This document shows positions 51,118-60,111 of a DNA stretch of 64,000 nucleotides, piece by piece (within the stretch, counting starts at the first letter, position 1; every line of letters starts with the position of its first letter). The position numbers and the translations under genes were made by a program. Source of the stretch: Candidatus Ruminococcus avistercoris. Lineage in GTDB: Bacteria > Bacillota > Clostridia > Lachnospirales > Lachnospiraceae. Location: positions 1 to 64,000 of the forward strand of contig DWVJ01000004.1 of assembly GCA_019120315.1 (NCBI GenBank). The letters are read 5' to 3'. The notes beneath the pieces were generated by a model, which searched no databases, was not told the origin of the DNA, and worked only from the letters and a program-made list of their open reading frames with translations.

Positions 51118-52182
51118 TTACAAATCCAGTTTCATATCGCCTGGGCGGATCCATTTCTTTTTCCGCATAAATTCAGAGATGGCCAGGGACAGTGCGGCCG
51201 GCAGAATAAAGTGCAGGAGAAGGATTTTAAACAGCACCAGCGCCGGCGGTTCTGAAGCAGTCATAACCTGCCAGGTCATGATCTGTCCTACCAGGCCGGA
51301 AGTCCCCATGCCGGACCCGGTGGCGTTGCCGGTCATATGGAAGACAACCGTTCCGATGGGGCCCAGGATGGCGCTGGAGAGGATGGCCGGCAGCCAGATG
51401 ACGGGTCTGCGCACGATATTGGGAACCTGCAGCATGGAGGTGCCAAGCCCCTGCGCCAGCAGCCCGCCGATTTTGTTTTCCCGGTAGCTGGCAACGGCAA
51501 AACCGATCATGTTGCAGCAGCAGCCGATGGTGGCGGCGCCGGCAGCCAGGCCGGACAGATCCATGATGATGCCAAGGGCGGCGGAACTGATGGGCAGCGT
51601 GAGGACGATTCCCATGACGACAGACACCACCACGCCCATCAAAAGAGGCTGCTGCTCTGTACCCCAGTTGACCAGGCTGCCCAGCCATACCATGAAAGAG
51701 GAGATGGGCGGCCCTGCCAGCAGTCCCACTGTGGAGCCGGAAATGATGGAAACCAGCGGCGTGACCAGAATATCGATTTTTGTTTTGCCGGAAACCAGAT
51801 GTCCCACTTCGATTCCCACCAGGGCGGCGATGAAAGCGCCCAGGGGTTCGCCGGGGCCAGAAAGGGCGACGGTACTTTCCGTCAGCAAGGTTCCGGCCAG
51901 TATCTGGGAGGCAAAGGATCCCATCATGCCGGCGGAAGCGGCGGAGATAATGACCAGAGGACTTTCACGGAATTTGACGGCTACGCCGACACCGATGCCG
52001 GCGCCGGTCACAGTGGCAGCCATTTTTCCCATGATAAACAGGTAGTCTCCGATAGTTCCGCCCACCAGCGTACCGATCTGCTGGATAATCGTACCGATGA
52101 TCAGCGTTGCGAAAAGCCCCAGGGCCATGCCGCTTAATCCGTCAATGAATATGTGATAAAAAATCTTTTTTACTGTTTTCAT
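51118..52182 (-). CDS. Orphan PTS IIC-type membrane transporter
   Basis: A 354-residue protein with about ten hydrophobic segments and very many small residues, resembling the PTS_EIIC_2 family (I-D-G-L-S-G-M-A-L-G-L-F near 13, I-G-C-C-C-N-M-I-G near 217). No EIIA or EIIB domain lies in it or beside it, so phosphorylation of a substrate is doubtful unless partners are elsewhere. The start at 52182 follows GAGGGGG. It is 24 bases downstream of luxS on the same strand. The substrate is unknown. Confidence 0.83.
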   Translation of the reverse strand: MKTVKKIFYHIFIDGLSGMALGLFATLIIGTIIQQIGTLVGGTIGDYLFIMGKMAATVTGAGIGVGVAVKFRESPLVIISAASAGMMGSFASQILAGTLLTESTVALSGPGEPLGAFIAALVGIEVGHLVSGKTKIDILVTPLVSIISGSTVGLLAGPPISSFMVWLGSLVNWGTEQQPLLMGVVVSVVMGIVLTLPISSAALGIIMDLSGLAAGAATIGCCCNMIGFAVASYRENKIGGLLAQGLGTSMLQVPNIVRRPVIWLPAILSSAILGPIGTVVFHMTGNATGSGMGTSGLVGQIMTWQVMTASEPPALVLFKILLLHFILPAALSLAISEFMRKKKWIRPGDMKLDL

Positions 52183-52206
52183 GATATGGATCCCCCTCGC
52201 ATCAGA

Positions 52207-52683
52207 TCACTGAGGGTAAACCAGACGGTCCGGCGTGATGTGTTCTAAGGTTTCCAGGTAACGGCGGGCCCAGAATTTTGCCATATCCAGATTCATATCC
52301 AGGTAGTTGCCACAGTCTTTAGCACATGCGCCGGGGATCTCTCCTTCAAAGTCCCGCACGAAGGCGAAGGTTTCGATGACAAGAGGAAGGATATCCTCGG
52401 AAGTGTAATCGCCGGCTACCAGCAGATAAAAACCGGTACGGCAGCCCATGGGGCCCACGTAGACGATCCGGTCGCTCCAGGTTTCCTGATTTCTCAGATA
52501 GGTGGCGGCCACATGCTCCAGTGCGTGAACCTCCGCTGTGTTCATCACTGGTTCCTCATTGGGGGAAGTCATGCGCAGGTCGAAGGTTGTGATGGTTTCG
52601 TCGCCGATGTGATCCTTGCGGGATACGTATACGCCGGGCTGCAGTTTGTTATGGTCGATGGAAAAGCTGGGTATTTTTTTCAT
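52207..52683 (-). CDS. luxS: S-ribosylhomocysteine lyase (AI-2 synthase)
   Basis: Splits S-ribosylhomocysteine into homocysteine and the precursor of autoinducer-2. The 158-residue protein has the metal site His53, His57 (H-A-L-E-H) and Cys124 in D-C-G-N, and catalytic Cys81 in M-G-C-R-T-G. The start at 52683 lies 7 bases after AAGGAG; the upstream reading crosses the promoter. Homocysteine it yields is also the product of MetY in this window. Confidence 0.97.
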   Translation of the reverse strand: MKKIPSFSIDHNKLQPGVYVSRKDHIGDETITTFDLRMTSPNEEPVMNTAEVHALEHVAATYLRNQETWSDRIVYVGPMGCRTGFYLLVAGDYTSEDILPLVIETFAFVRDFEGEIPGACAKDCGNYLDMNLDMAKFWARRYLETLEHITPDRLVYPQ

Positions 52684-52723
52684 GGTTTTTCTCCTTTTTG
52701 ATTCTCTCATATGTGTCCGTTCC

Positions 52724-52752
52724 ATTATATATGGAAAAGTATGGTTTTTCAA
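52724..52752 (-). promoter_or_regulatory. Promoter of luxS
   Basis: On the minus strand TTGAAA (52747-52752), 17 bases, TATAAT (52724-52729). Confidence 0.85.
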
Positions 52753-52764
52753 GCAAAGCTTTGC
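52753..52764. promoter_or_regulatory. Perfect 12-base palindrome between luxS and trpS promoters
   Basis: GCAAAGCTTTGC abuts the luxS -35 box and lies 21 bases upstream of the trpS -35 box. A candidate operator; the binding protein is unknown. Confidence 0.4.
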
Positions 52765-52785
52765 GGTGATTTTGGATTCCCTTTC

Positions 52786-52814
52786 TTGACTTTCCATACC
52801 GGGAATGATACACT
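52786..52814 (+). promoter_or_regulatory. Promoter of trpS
   Basis: TTGACT (52786-52791), 17 bases, TACACT (52809-52814). The leader is only about 25 bases, too short for a T-box. Confidence 0.8.
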
Positions 52815-52845
52815 TCATGGAAAAAGGAAAACGAGGTAACCGGTT

Positions 52846-53850
52846 ATGATAAATGATAAGAAAGTTTTGTTCAGCGGGATGCAGGCCACAGGCAGTCTGA
52901 CTCTTGGAAACTATCTGGGCGCGCTGAAAAACTGGCTGACGTTAAGTGATGAGTATGAATGTTTTTACAGCGTGGTGGATATGCACTCCATTACCGTGCG
53001 GCAGGATCCTTCTGTGCTGAGAAAGCGGGCACGCGCCCTTTTGACGCTGTACATTGCGGCGGGACTGGATCCGAAGAAAAACTGTATTTACTACCAGTCC
53101 CACGTGTCCGGCCACGCGGAGTTAAGCTGGATCCTCAGCTGTTTTACTTATATGGGCGAGCTGAACAGGATGACACAGTTTAAAGACAAGGCGGCAAAAC
53201 ATGCAGACAACATCAATGCGGGACTGTTCACTTATCCGGTTTTGATGGCTGCGGATATCCTGCTGTATCAGGCGGATGTGGTGCCGGTGGGAATCGATCA
53301 GATGCAGCATCTGGAACTGACCCGCGATATCGCCATCCGGTTCAACAACCTGTACGGCGACGTATTTACGGTGCCGGAAGCCTATGTGGGAAAAGTGGGC
53401 GCTAAAATTATGAGTCTTCAGGATCCGGACAAAAAAATGTCCAAATCAGATGAGAATCCAAACGGCAGTATTTATCTGACTGACGACCCGGATACCATCG
53501 TACGCAAATGTCGGCGGGCTGTGACGGATTCCCAGGCCTGCATAGCCTATCGTGACGAACAGCCAGGGATAAAAAATCTGATCAATATTTACTGCGCCTG
53601 CACGGATACGACGCCGGAAAAGGCGATAAAGGAGATGGAGGGCCGCGGCTACGGGGAATTGAAAACGGCAGTGGCGGAATCCGTTATTTCCATCTTAAAA
53701 CCGCTGCAGGACGAGATCGCCCGGCTGGAGAAGGACAAGACCTATCTGGACGGCGTGATTAAGGAAAACGCACAAAAGGCCAATTATTACGCTATGAAAA
53801 CGCTGCGCAAGGTGCAAAGGAAAGTGGGATTTCCGGACCGGATCCGGTAA
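52846..53850 (+). CDS. trpS: Tryptophanyl-tRNA synthetase
   Basis: Charges tRNA-Trp. The 334-residue class I enzyme has the HIGH-type motif as S-L-T-L-G-N-Y near residue 17, preceded by S-G-M-Q-A-T-G, and the KMSKS loop K-K-M-S-K-S near 196. GAGG lies about 9 bases before the ATG. No terminator is visible before the next promoter at 53,876. Confidence 0.97.
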   Translation: MINDKKVLFSGMQATGSLTLGNYLGALKNWLTLSDEYECFYSVVDMHSITVRQDPSVLRKRARALLTLYIAAGLDPKKNCIYYQSHVSGHAELSWILSCFTYMGELNRMTQFKDKAAKHADNINAGLFTYPVLMAADILLYQADVVPVGIDQMQHLELTRDIAIRFNNLYGDVFTVPEAYVGKVGAKIMSLQDPDKKMSKSDENPNGSIYLTDDPDTIVRKCRRAVTDSQACIAYRDEQPGIKNLINIYCACTDTTPEKAIKEMEGRGYGELKTAVAESVISILKPLQDEIARLEKDKTYLDGVIKENAQKANYYAMKTLRKVQRKVGFPDRIR

Positions 53851-53875
53851 ATCCTGAGGGGACGTAAATAAAAAC

Positions 53876-53904
53876 TTGAAATATAGATTCATATGGGATA
53901 GAAT
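53876..53904 (+). promoter_or_regulatory. Promoter of the NlpC/P60-3D gene
   Basis: TTGAAA (53876-53881), 17 bases, TAGAAT (53899-53904), leaving a leader of about 85 A/T-rich bases with no obvious structure. Confidence 0.7.
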
Positions 53905-53997
53905 AAAACTGTTAATGTATCAGATTGTGTATTGTTAGGCATATAGGAATTGTTTTGAGAGATTGAAGTATAGCTGGAAAGGATAAGTGGAAGCAAC

Positions 53998-56142
53998 ATG
54001 CACAAAAAAAGAATATTCCGGGCACTGGCCATCGTGATCTCAGTGTCCATGCTGCTGCCTTTCTCATCAGCTGTCGGCGCGACGGCGGCGGACAGTAGTA
54101 ATATTGCGTCCGAAAGTGCGGGGACACAGCCCGGCACGTCCCAGGAAACAGAAGAGGGATCAGATGAGACGGACAGCTCCGGCGAGGGAACAGATCCCGG
54201 CGAGCAGCCGGAACCCAGCGGGGAGCCTCAGCCCAGCGAGGAGCCGACACCGGAACCCAGCGGGGAGCCTCAGCCCAGCGAGGAGCCGACGCCGGAACCC
54301 AGTGTGACGCCGGAGCCAACCGAGGAACCGACGCCGGAACCCAGTGAAGAGCCTCAGCCCAGCGAGGAGCCGACACCGGAACCCAGCGGGGAGCCTCAGC
54401 CAACTGAGGAGCCGACACCGGAACCCAGCGAAGAGCCTCAGCCAACTGAAGAGCCGACACCGGAACCCACCGCGACGCCCAGTCCATATAATTCCAACGA
54501 GGAGCTGGTGGCTTCCCAGGATATCATCATACCGCCGGTGATTGCGGAGAATTTCCGGTTCACCACGGTGGATAAGGTATACGCTGTCTGCAATGAAAAA
54601 GAGATGAAGATATACGAGGAGAAGTCCGCAGATGCCCGGACAGTGGGCGAAATGAAAAAGGACGGCCTTTGCTACATACTGAAAGAAGAAGCAGACAGTG
54701 AATGGGTTTACGTGGAGTCCGGCGTGGTCAGAGGTTTTGTGAAAAAAGCAGGACTGCTGACGGGGGATGCGGCGAAGAAATTCGTACAGGAGAAAAAAGA
54801 GGAGAACCTGCTCCTGGCGGAATCGCTGGTCGATCCGCTGGAGAATGCGGCGCTTACTTACACGAAGACCACCGTGCGCCAGACAGTTGTGGAAAAGGTT
54901 TACGCGCTGGCAAAAGAAGCGGAGGTATCCATCCTGGAGGAGCGAAAGGATGAGGGCGCCCGGGTGATCGGAACATTGCCGGAAAATGGACTTTGCTTTA
55001 TCCTGGCGGATGATCTGGAGGGCTGGGTTTATGTGGAATCCGGCGATGTGAGAGGATTCGTAAAAGAGGATCAGCTGGTGGGCGCGGACGAAGCCAAAAG
55101 TCAGGTAGCCGCCCAGGGCCAGTGGACAACAGAGCAGGAAAAACAGTATCAGGATGCGGTCAAAGCATACCAGGATGCCGGGAAGGCGCTGGATGAAAAT
55201 GACGCCGATCCGGATAAGACCCAGGAAAAGACGGAAGAACTGAATACGGTCTATACAAAGGCGAAAGAGGAAAAGGACGCGCTGGAGGAGCAGAAGCAAA
55301 AAGCGCTCGATGCAGGTGAGGCTTCCTATCAGACGGCGCAGGAGAAAATCAAACCGGCGGATAACGCAGCATGCTACTATACGCTGACTTCGGTAAAAGA
55401 CGCCAGTGTGTCCAGCGCCATCGGAACCGCCATGGTGGAATTTGCCAAACAGTTTATCGGCAATCCCTATGTGTGGGGCGGTACCAGCCTGACCAACGGG
55501 GCGGACTGTTCCGGATATGTGCAGCAGATCTATGCTCATTTTGGATATTCCATTCCCAGAACCTCCCGGGAGCAGTCCCAGTACGGGACACAGATTCCTC
55601 TGGAGGAGGCGCAGCCGGGCGACCTGATTTTTTATGCCAACAACGGAACGGTTTACCATGTGGTAATGTACATGGGCAACGGACAGGTGATCCACGCCAG
55701 TTCCAGAAAGACCGGCATCAAAACTTCGGGAATCGATTACGCCCATGCCGTGTGGGCTACCAGGATTATTTCCGATGAAGACGGAGATAAGATCGAGGAA
55801 GTCAACGCCAAAGCCCAGGAAAGTTTTACCGCTTACACGCTGGCGGCCAGCGGGGAATACGGAGAGCTTTTAGGCAACTTCAAGCTGACAGCCTACTGTA
55901 ACTGTTCCATCTGCTGCGGCAAATGGTCCGGAGGACCGACGGCCAGCGGCACGATGCCCACCCAGGGCAGGACGGTGGCCATGGCTGGCGTTCCTTTTGG
56001 AACGAAGCTGATCATCAACGGCAAGATCTATACGGTGGAAGACAGGGGTACTCCCTACGGACACGTGGATATCTATATGAACGATCATGATGAATGCAAT
56101 CAGTTTGGCGTACAGTATGCACAGGTGTATCTGGCAAAATAA
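53998..56142 (+). CDS. Secreted NlpC/P60 and 3D-domain cell-wall hydrolase with Pro/Glu repeats
   Basis: A 714-residue exported protein: signal peptide (about 1-31), an acidic Pro/Glu/Ser-rich stalk of six 14-residue repeats (72-155), two SH3-like domains (about 190-365) each with W-V-Y-V-E-S-G, a coiled Lys/Glu/Gln segment (about 380-450), an NlpC/P60 peptidase (Cys504 in A-D-C-S-G-Y, His554, His566), and a C-terminal 3D domain of the Rpf2/YabE type (T-A-Y-C-N-C near 627, D-R-G near 683). NlpC/P60 cuts peptide stems; 3D domains are found in lytic enzymes acting on glycan strands. The ribosome-binding site is weak (AAGGA further upstream). Confidence 0.92.
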   Translation: MHKKRIFRALAIVISVSMLLPFSSAVGATAADSSNIASESAGTQPGTSQETEEGSDETDSSGEGTDPGEQPEPSGEPQPSEEPTPEPSGEPQPSEEPTPEPSVTPEPTEEPTPEPSEEPQPSEEPTPEPSGEPQPTEEPTPEPSEEPQPTEEPTPEPTATPSPYNSNEELVASQDIIIPPVIAENFRFTTVDKVYAVCNEKEMKIYEEKSADARTVGEMKKDGLCYILKEEADSEWVYVESGVVRGFVKKAGLLTGDAAKKFVQEKKEENLLLAESLVDPLENAALTYTKTTVRQTVVEKVYALAKEAEVSILEERKDEGARVIGTLPENGLCFILADDLEGWVYVESGDVRGFVKEDQLVGADEAKSQVAAQGQWTTEQEKQYQDAVKAYQDAGKALDENDADPDKTQEKTEELNTVYTKAKEEKDALEEQKQKALDAGEASYQTAQEKIKPADNAACYYTLTSVKDASVSSAIGTAMVEFAKQFIGNPYVWGGTSLTNGADCSGYVQQIYAHFGYSIPRTSREQSQYGTQIPLEEAQPGDLIFYANNGTVYHVVMYMGNGQVIHASSRKTGIKTSGIDYAHAVWATRIISDEDGDKIEEVNAKAQESFTAYTLAASGEYGELLGNFKLTAYCNCSICCGKWSGGPTASGTMPTQGRTVAMAGVPFGTKLIINGKIYTVEDRGTPYGHVDIYMNDHDECNQFGVQYAQVYLAK
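54211..54462 (+). repeat. Six in-frame 42-base tandem repeats
   Basis: Each unit codes E-P-S-G-E-P-Q-P-S-E-E-P-T-P or a variant. The copies are nearly identical in DNA, so copy number probably varies between strains. The proline spacing suggests an extended stalk through the cell wall. Confidence 0.9.
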
Positions 56143-56173
56143 CAGATAATTCCATAAAATTGTGAAAGATTTA

Positions 56174-56202
56174 TTGCCAATCACGGGGGAATTGGGTATA
56201 AT
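56174..56202 (+). promoter_or_regulatory. Promoter of fba
   Basis: TTGCCA (56174-56179), 17 bases, TATAAT (56197-56202). Confidence 0.85.
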
Positions 56203-56259
56203 AAGGGCAACCAGGATTTTTTAGAAAAATCATGGAACAAAAGAAAGGATGGTATTGTT

Positions 56260-57195
56260 ATGGCATTAGTTACAACAACAGAAATGTTTAAGAAAGCTTA
56301 TGACGGCGGATACGCAATCGGCGCTTTCAATGTAAACAACATGGAGATCGTACAGGGTATCACAGAAGCCGCCGGCGAACTGAATTCCCCGCTGATCCTT
56401 CAGGTTTCTGCAGGAGCCAGAAAATATGCAAATCATACGTATCTTGTAAAACTGGTTGAAGCAGCTTTGATTGAGAACGATATTCCGATCGCTCTTCATC
56501 TGGATCACGGCGCAGATTTCGATATCTGCAAATCCTGTATCGACGGCGGATTTACTTCCGTTATGATCGACGGTTCCCATCATCCCTTTGATGAGAATAT
56601 TGAACTGACAAGAAGAGTCGTTGAATATGCTCATTCCAAAGGCGTTGTGGTTGAAGGCGAACTGGGACAGCTGGCAGGCGTGGAAGATGATGTAAACGTA
56701 TCTGCAGAAGATGCAAAATATACACATCCCGATGAAGTAGAAGAATTTGTTGACCGTACAGGCGTTGACTCTCTGGCTATCGCCATCGGAACCAGCCACG
56801 GCGCATTCAAATTCAAACCGGGCCAGAAACCGATGCTTCGGTTCGATATTCTGGAAGAGATTACCAAACGTCTCCCCAACTTCCCCATCGTTCTTCACGG
56901 TGCATCCAGCGTTTCTCAGGAATACGTAAAGATCATCCAGGAGAACGGCGGAAACCTGGCAGACGCTATCGGTATCCCGGAAGATATGCTGCGTCAGGCT
57001 GCAAGATCTGCTGTATGTAAGATCAACATCGACTCCGACCTTCGTCTGGCCATGACAGCGGGCGTAAGACAGGTTCTGTGGAACAACCCGGCTGTATTCG
57101 ATCCGAGAGAATATCTGAAAGTTGGACGTGCTAATGTAAAGGCTGTTGTTGCTCATAAGATCAAAGAGGTTCTGGGAAGCGACGGAAAAGCCTGA
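56260..57195 (+). CDS. fba: Class II fructose-1,6-bisphosphate aldolase
   Basis: Splits fructose 1,6-bisphosphate into two triose phosphates with zinc. The 311-residue protein has the zinc and substrate motif H-L-D-H-G near residue 79, V-E-G-E-L-G near 129, G-T-S-H-G near 182 and L-H-G-A-S-S near 211. Its codon use is more even and pyrimidine-ending (ATC, TTC, GTA) than neighbours, as in highly expressed genes. It has its own promoter and terminator. Confidence 0.97.
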   Translation: MALVTTTEMFKKAYDGGYAIGAFNVNNMEIVQGITEAAGELNSPLILQVSAGARKYANHTYLVKLVEAALIENDIPIALHLDHGADFDICKSCIDGGFTSVMIDGSHHPFDENIELTRRVVEYAHSKGVVVEGELGQLAGVEDDVNVSAEDAKYTHPDEVEEFVDRTGVDSLAIAIGTSHGAFKFKPGQKPMLRFDILEEITKRLPNFPIVLHGASSVSQEYVKIIQENGGNLADAIGIPEDMLRQAARSAVCKINIDSDLRLAMTAGVRQVLWNNPAVFDPREYLKVGRANVKAVVAHKIKEVLGSDGKA

Positions 57196-57224
57196 GAAAA
57201 AATCTCATCATAATCAATGTCAGG

Positions 57225-57269
57225 AAAAATCCGGTGAGGCTGCAAAAGCGGCCTGCACCGGATTTTTTT
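57225..57269 (+). terminator. Terminator of fba
   Basis: AAAATCCGGTG pairs with CACCGGATTTTT around an inner GGC/GCC stem, followed by a T tract. Confidence 0.92.
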
Positions 57270-57270
57270 C

Positions 57271-57299
57271 TTGACTTTACAGATGAATTGAGATAAATT
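57271..57299 (+). promoter_or_regulatory. Promoter of the aspartate kinase gene
   Basis: TTGACT (57271-57276), 17 bases, TAAATT (57294-57299), directly after the fba terminator. The leader of about 60 bases is too short for a lysine riboswitch. Confidence 0.7.
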
Positions 57300-57365
57300 A
57301 ATGCATGTATATGGTAAGAAAATCAGCCTGACAGCAGGCGTTAAAAAAATCGGAGGGCAATAGCT

Positions 57366-58685
57366 GTGAAAAAAGTTGTGAAATTCGGAGGCAGTTCCCT
57401 GGCCAGTGCGGAACAGTTTCAAAAAGTAGGAGAGATCATCCGGGAAGACAAAAGCAGAAGATATGTGGTACCTTCCGCACCGGGGAAACGGTATCCAGAG
57501 GATGTGAAAGTCACGGATATGCTGTATGACTGCTATCATGCTGCAGAAGAGGGAAAGAGCTTCTCATCCAAATTCAAAAGAATCCGAGAACGGTATCAGG
57601 AGATCATCGACGGACTCCATCTGGATCTTTCTTTAGAGGAAGAGTTTCGGTTAATCGAGCAGAATTTCCGGGAAAAAGCGGGAGAGGATTACGCCGCCTC
57701 CCGTGGAGAATACCTCAACGGAATCATCATGGCCTGTTACCTGCAGATGGAATTTATCGATGCGGCGGAGGTGATCTTCTTTGACGAGGAAGGAGCCTTT
57801 GACGCGGAGAAAACCAATAAATGTCTGGCCGAACGGCTGGATCAGGCGGAATATGCGGTCATCCCGGGATTCTACGGAAAAAGCGCCAACGGAACGATCA
57901 AGACTTTCTCCAGAGGAGGTTCTGATATCACCGGATCCATCGTGGCCCGGGCGGTCAACGCAGACATCTATGAGAACTGGACGGACGTATCCGGCTTCCT
58001 GGTGACAGACCCCAGGATTATCAAAGATCCGGAGACCATCGGGACCATTACCTATAAAGAACTGCGGGAGCTGTCCTATATGGGAGCGACCGTATTGCAT
58101 GCGGACGCCATTTTGCCCCTTCGCAGCGCAGGAATCCCCATCAATATCCGCAACACCAACCGTCCTAAGGACAAGGGTACTATGATCGTGGAGAGCACCT
58201 GCAGCAAACCCAAGTACACCATCACCGGTATTGCCGGTAAAAAAGGGTTTGCCTCCATCAATATCGAAAAAGATATGATGAATTCAGAAATCGGTTTCGG
58301 CAGAAAAGTACTGCAGGTATTCGAAGAAAACGGTCTGAGTTTTGAACACGTGCCTTCCGGCATCGATACGCTGACGGTATTCGTCCATCAGGACGAGTTC
58401 CAGGAAAAGGAGCAGAGCGTGATTGCCGGGCTGCATCGGGCAGTTAATCCGGATACCATAGAGCTGGAATCGGATCTGGCGCTGATTGCCGTGGTGGGAC
58501 GCGGTATGAAACGGACCAGAGGTACGGCCGGCAGGATCTTTTCCGCTCTGGCCCACGCCCATGTCAATGTGAAAATGATCGATCAGGGATCCAGCGAGCT
58601 GAACATCATCATCGGTGTGGAGAACCGTGATTTTGAAGCGGCGATCAAGGCAATCTATGATATTTTTGTGACGGTATCCCTGTAA
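57366..58685 (+). CDS. lysC: Aspartate kinase
   Basis: Phosphorylates aspartate, the first step to lysine, threonine and methionine. The 439-residue monofunctional form begins V-K-F-G-G-S-S-L and has F-S-R-G-G-S-D-I-T-G near 179, D-P-R near 217, and two C-terminal ACT domains (about 285-439) for feedback control. The start is GTG after GGAGGG. Which amino acid inhibits it cannot be read from sequence, so the symbol is provisional. Confidence 0.92.
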   Translation: MKKVVKFGGSSLASAEQFQKVGEIIREDKSRRYVVPSAPGKRYPEDVKVTDMLYDCYHAAEEGKSFSSKFKRIRERYQEIIDGLHLDLSLEEEFRLIEQNFREKAGEDYAASRGEYLNGIIMACYLQMEFIDAAEVIFFDEEGAFDAEKTNKCLAERLDQAEYAVIPGFYGKSANGTIKTFSRGGSDITGSIVARAVNADIYENWTDVSGFLVTDPRIIKDPETIGTITYKELRELSYMGATVLHADAILPLRSAGIPINIRNTNRPKDKGTMIVESTCSKPKYTITGIAGKKGFASINIEKDMMNSEIGFGRKVLQVFEENGLSFEHVPSGIDTLTVFVHQDEFQEKEQSVIAGLHRAVNPDTIELESDLALIAVVGRGMKRTRGTAGRIFSALAHAHVNVKMIDQGSSELNIIIGVENRDFEAAIKAIYDIFVTVSL

Positions 58686-58705
58686 GAAGAACAAAAAAAT
58701 GTGCG

Positions 58706-58752
58706 CTGCGGCTGTCCCTGGCAGAATTTGCCGGGAGCAGCCGCAGTTCTTT
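58706..58752 (+). terminator. Terminator of the aspartate kinase gene
   Basis: CTGCGGCTG, CCC and GGCA pair with TGCC, GGG and CAGCCGCAG around GAATT, followed by TTCTTT. Confidence 0.82.
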
Positions 58753-58824
58753 ACGAAAAGAACTACACAAACAGAAAAAAAATTGTTATAATGGGGAATA
58801 TAAAACGACAAGGAGTATATCCCG

Positions 58825-59520
58825 ATGAAACGAGTATTGTTAAAATTAAGCGGCGAAGCTCTGGCCGGAGATAAGAAAACCGGATTTGACGAGGCCACTG
58901 TGACGGAAGTTGCCAGGCAGGTGAAAGTACTCTGCCAGGAAGGCGTGCAGGTGGGGATCGTCATCGGCGGAGGAAATTTCTGGCGGGGAAGAAGCAGCGA
59001 AAACATCGACAGAACCAAGGCGGATCAGATCGGTATGCTGGCCACCATCATGAACTGTATTTATGTGTCGGAGATCTTCCGGTCCCAGGGGATGAAGACC
59101 AGCGTGCTCACACCCTTTGAGTGCGGTTCCTTTACGAAACTTTTTTCCAAAGACCGGGTCAATAAATATTTTGCCCACCAGATGGTAGTGTTTTTTGCCG
59201 GAGGAACGGGACATCCCTATTTCTCCACCGATACGGCCACCGTTCTGCGGGCGGTGGAGATCGAGGCGGATACCATTCTGCTGGCCAAGGCGGTGGACGG
59301 CGTCTACGACAGTGATCCCAAGGAGAATCCCCGGGCTGTGAAATACGACAGCGTATCTATCCAGGAAGTAATCGATAAAAAACTGGCGGTGGTGGATCTG
59401 ACCGCGTCGATTCTATGTATGGAAAATAAGATGCCGATGATCGTCTTCGGACTCAATGAGAAAGACAGCATCATACAGGCGGCTCACGGTATCATTACCG
59501 GTACGCAGGTGACCGTATAA
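58825..59520 (+). CDS. pyrH: UMP kinase
   Basis: Makes UDP from UMP. The 231-residue amino-acid-kinase-fold enzyme opens L-K-L-S-G-E-A-L-A and has G-G-G-N-F-W-R-G near 51 and K-A-V-D-G-V-Y-D-S-D-P near 155. AAGGAG lies 10 bases before the ATG, and a TATAAT box at 58787-58792. It starts the conserved block pyrH-frr-uppS-cdsA-dxr-rseP. Confidence 0.97.
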   Translation: MKRVLLKLSGEALAGDKKTGFDEATVTEVARQVKVLCQEGVQVGIVIGGGNFWRGRSSENIDRTKADQIGMLATIMNCIYVSEIFRSQGMKTSVLTPFECGSFTKLFSKDRVNKYFAHQMVVFFAGGTGHPYFSTDTATVLRAVEIEADTILLAKAVDGVYDSDPKENPRAVKYDSVSIQEVIDKKLAVVDLTASILCMENKMPMIVFGLNEKDSIIQAAHGIITGTQVTV

Positions 59521-59559
59521 AAGCTTGAAACGGAAATAATATTGCAGGAGGAAGAAAAG

Positions 59560-60111
59560 ATGGATGAAAGAATTCAGGTGTATGAGACAAAAATGGGGAA
59601 GACCTTAGCCAATCTGGAGAGCGAGCTGGGCACGATCCGTGCGGGCCGTGCCAATCCCCACGTGCTGGATCGTATCCTGGTGGATTATTACGGTTCCCCC
59701 ACCCCTATTCAGCAGGTGGCCAATGTGACGGTTCCCGAGGCGAGAATGATTCAGATTCAGCCCTGGGAAGGCAGTATGGTAAAGGTGATTGAAAAGGCGA
59801 TCCTGACTTCGGATCTGGGTATCAATCCCACCAACGACGGAAAGGTCATCCGCCTGGTATTCCCGGAACTGACAGAGGAGCGCAGAAAAGAACTGGTGAA
59901 GGACGTCAAAAAGAAAGGCGAGAATGCCAAAGTGGCAGTGCGCAATATCCGACGCGACGCCAACGACGCCTTTAAAAAGCTGCTGAAGCAGGATGTGTCC
60001 GAGGATGAGGTCAAAGAACTGGAGGAGAAGACACAGAAACTGACCGATAAGTTCATCAAAGAGATTGACGCGACAGTGGAAGCGAAATCAAAAGAGATTC
60101 TTACGGTATAA
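59560..60111 (+). CDS. frr: Ribosome recycling factor
   Basis: Frees ribosomes from mRNA after termination, with EF-G. The 183-residue protein has T-I-R-A-G-R-A-N-P near residue 28, [10 protein letters not shown] near 46, and the C-terminal coiled helices. ATG at 59560 is 8 bases after AGGAGG. Confidence 0.97.
   Translation: MDERIQVYETKMGKTLANLESELGTIRAGRANPHVLDRILVDYYGSPTPIQQVANVTVPEARMIQIQPWEGSMVKVIEKAILTSDLGINPTNDGKVIRLVFPELTEERRKELVKDVKKKGENAKVAVRNIRRDANDAFKKLLKQDVSEDEVKELEEKTQKLTDKFIKEIDATVEAKSKEILTV

Noticed and set aside
52815-52845. T-box leader for trpS
   Set aside because: The leader is about 25 bases, far too short; no T-box sequence or terminator is present.
54211-54462. Regular repeats that could suggest a CRISPR array
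   Set aside because: The repeats are tandem, without spacers, in frame and coding for a Pro/Glu stalk.
53912-54487. 191-residue minus-strand frame with a W-V-P-V-S-A repeat
   Set aside because: It is the antisense reading of the Pro/Glu repeats, with no ribosome-binding site; the plus strand has a signal peptide and known domains.
54160-55746. Long minus-strand frame of 528 residues
   Set aside because: It lies wholly opposite the NlpC/P60-3D gene and has no start signals or known motifs.
57300-57365. Lysine riboswitch before the aspartate kinase gene
   Set aside because: The leader of about 60 bases cannot hold the roughly 170-base aptamer.
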